This document shows, in pieces, positions 31,969-32,699 of a DNA stretch of 32,699 bases. A program made the translations under genes and the position numbers. The first letter of the stretch is position 1. Each line of letters opens with the position of its first letter. This DNA is from Shewanella hanedai (lineage in GTDB: Bacteria > Pseudomonadota > Gammaproteobacteria > Enterobacterales > Shewanellaceae): the NCBI RefSeq assembly GCF_007197645.1, contig NZ_VKGK01000049.1, positions 1 through 32,699 on the forward strand, read 5' to 3'. The notes beneath the pieces were generated by a model. The model ran no database searches. It worked only from the letters and a program-made list of their open reading frames with translations, and was not told the origin of the DNA.

Positions 31969-32328
31969 ATGCCTAGAGTTAAGCGTGGTGTAACCGCTCG
32001 TGCTCGTCACAAGAAAGTACTAAAATTAGCCAAAGGTTATTACGGAGCTCGCTCACGTACTTACCGTGTTGCAAAGCAAGCCGTAACTAAAGCTGGTCAA
32101 TATGCTTACCGTGACCGTCGTCAGAAGAAACGTCAATTCCGTCAACTTTGGATTGCACGTATCAATGCGGCATCTCGTCAAAATGGTCTATCTTATAGCC
32201 GTTTCATTAATGGTTTGAAAAAAGCCTCTATTGAAATCGATCGTAAGATCCTGTCTGACATCGCTGTTTTTGATAAAGTTGTATTTACAACTTTAGTAGA
32301 AAAAGCAAAAGAAGCTTTAGCTAAGTAA
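31969..32328 (+). CDS. rplT: 50S ribosomal protein L20
   Basis: A 119-residue basic RNA-binding protein needed early in 50S assembly, which in E. coli also represses its own operon. Family signatures are MPRVKRGVTARARHKKVLKL, the long basic helix RDRRQKKRQFRQLWIARINA and the globular C-terminal SYSRFINGLKKASIEIDRK. AAAGGAG lies 10 bases before the ATG, 18 bases after rpmI. A strong terminator follows; pheS does not appear within the remaining 370 bases, so pheST is not immediately adjacent as it is in E. coli. Confidence 0.98.
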   Translation: MPRVKRGVTARARHKKVLKLAKGYYGARSRTYRVAKQAVTKAGQYAYRDRRQKKRQFRQLWIARINAASRQNGLSYSRFINGLKKASIEIDRKILSDIAVFDKVVFTTLVEKAKEALAK

Positions 32329-32346
32329 TTAGTTAGATCTACTTTT

Positions 32347-32372
32347 AAAAGGGACCTTCGGGTCCCTTTTTT
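32347..32372 (+). terminator. terminator of the thrS-infC-rpmI-rplT unit
   Basis: AAAAGGGACC pairs with GGTCCCTTTT around a TTCG tetraloop, ending in a T run. Confidence 0.95.
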
Positions 32373-32699
32373 AATGGCTAAATTTCACCTTTCTCCAATT
32401 TCATATTTTTCAAATTATTCCTATACTGGCAGCTCAGCCACTCTTTTATATAGTGACAGTTACTGATGGATTCAGTTTAGCGCTTCTTGGGGAAAGATAT
32501 GAACGAGCGATTGTATTTATCTTAGAGACGACTGCTTATACCAATCAGTATAAGAAGTTGATCTACTCAGAGTGTTTCTTGGCAAACTAATTCAAGGCGA
32601 ATGGATGACATAATGGTTGTTCCCTTATGAGTTCATTCAACGCAGAAGTAGGCAGCCAAAAACACTCCTTACAGGCGAGTTTTAGCGGTTCTGATGCTG
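32373..32699. repeat. gene-free end with a foldback repeat-like element
   Basis: No gene is visible. TTATAC-CAATCA-GTATAA (32536-32553) is a perfect 6+6 dyad. From 32570 a large foldback begins: GAGTGTTTCTTGGC (32570-32583) is complementary, with one gap, to GCCAAAAACACTC (32655-32667). Inner parts (AATGGATGACATAA against TTATGAGTTCATT) also pair partly. It looks like one of the dispersed intergenic repeats common in Shewanella, cut by the window edge. Confidence 0.45.

Overview
The window reads as chromosomal DNA of a marine gammaproteobacterium, most likely Shewanella. This rests on the protein character, the thrS-infC-rpmI-rplT block, the prpB-prpC-acnD-prpF arrangement, the ribE/norM pair and the moderate A+T content. 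The genus is inferred from recall of family sequences; no search was run.

Layout. 1-1877: an acetyltransferase gene with integron-cassette-like edges, followed by an IS110-family insertion sequence. 1878-4619: an AraC/GyrI-type regulator, an exported alpha/beta hydrolase, a decayed beta-propeller fragment and a YtoQ-family protein. 4688-16876: a glyoxylate-assimilation locus. It holds bhcD, bhcC and bhcB (minus strand), a divergent IclR-type regulator (bhcR), a GlcG/HbpS-family protein, a SulP transporter, an AzgA-type purine permease, a class V glyoxylate aminotransferase and a Tsx-like nucleoside channel. 16998-17864: an unrecognised gene. 18182-25093: a GntR regulator followed by the 2-methylcitrate cycle genes prpB, prpC, acnD and prpF. 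25195-27218: ribE and norM, divergent. 27408-28156: a tRNA array (fMet-Val-fMet-broken fMet-fMet-Val-Val). 28234-28912: two small genes. 29197-32328: thrS-infC-rpmI-rplT, followed by a repeat-like, gene-free end.

How the genes work together. BhcC, BhcB and BhcD are three of the four enzymes of the beta-hydroxyaspartate cycle, which turns two glyoxylate into oxaloacetate without losing carbon. The fourth step, amino transfer from aspartate to glyoxylate, has no obvious BhcA orthologue here. An aminotransferase of the alanine-glyoxylate / ureidoglycine-glyoxylate branch sits about 6 kb away and is the natural candidate. A dyad of the form TTCCA-N5-TGRAA (one variant half-site) occurs twice between bhcB and bhcR, once in the sulP/azgA divergent region and once at the 3' side of the aminotransferase. 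I propose it as the BhcR operator. Together with the purine permease and Tsx-like channel, it suggests that purine-derived glyoxylate feeds the cycle. The next cluster is separate: propionyl-CoA oxidation, controlled by a GntR protein with its own palindrome, TTGTCGACAA, present three times at that gene.

Other points of note are a tRNA-fMet relic whose middle is replaced by a long hairpin, a tRNA-Thr anticodon-arm mimic in the thrS leader, and an ATA start codon for infC.
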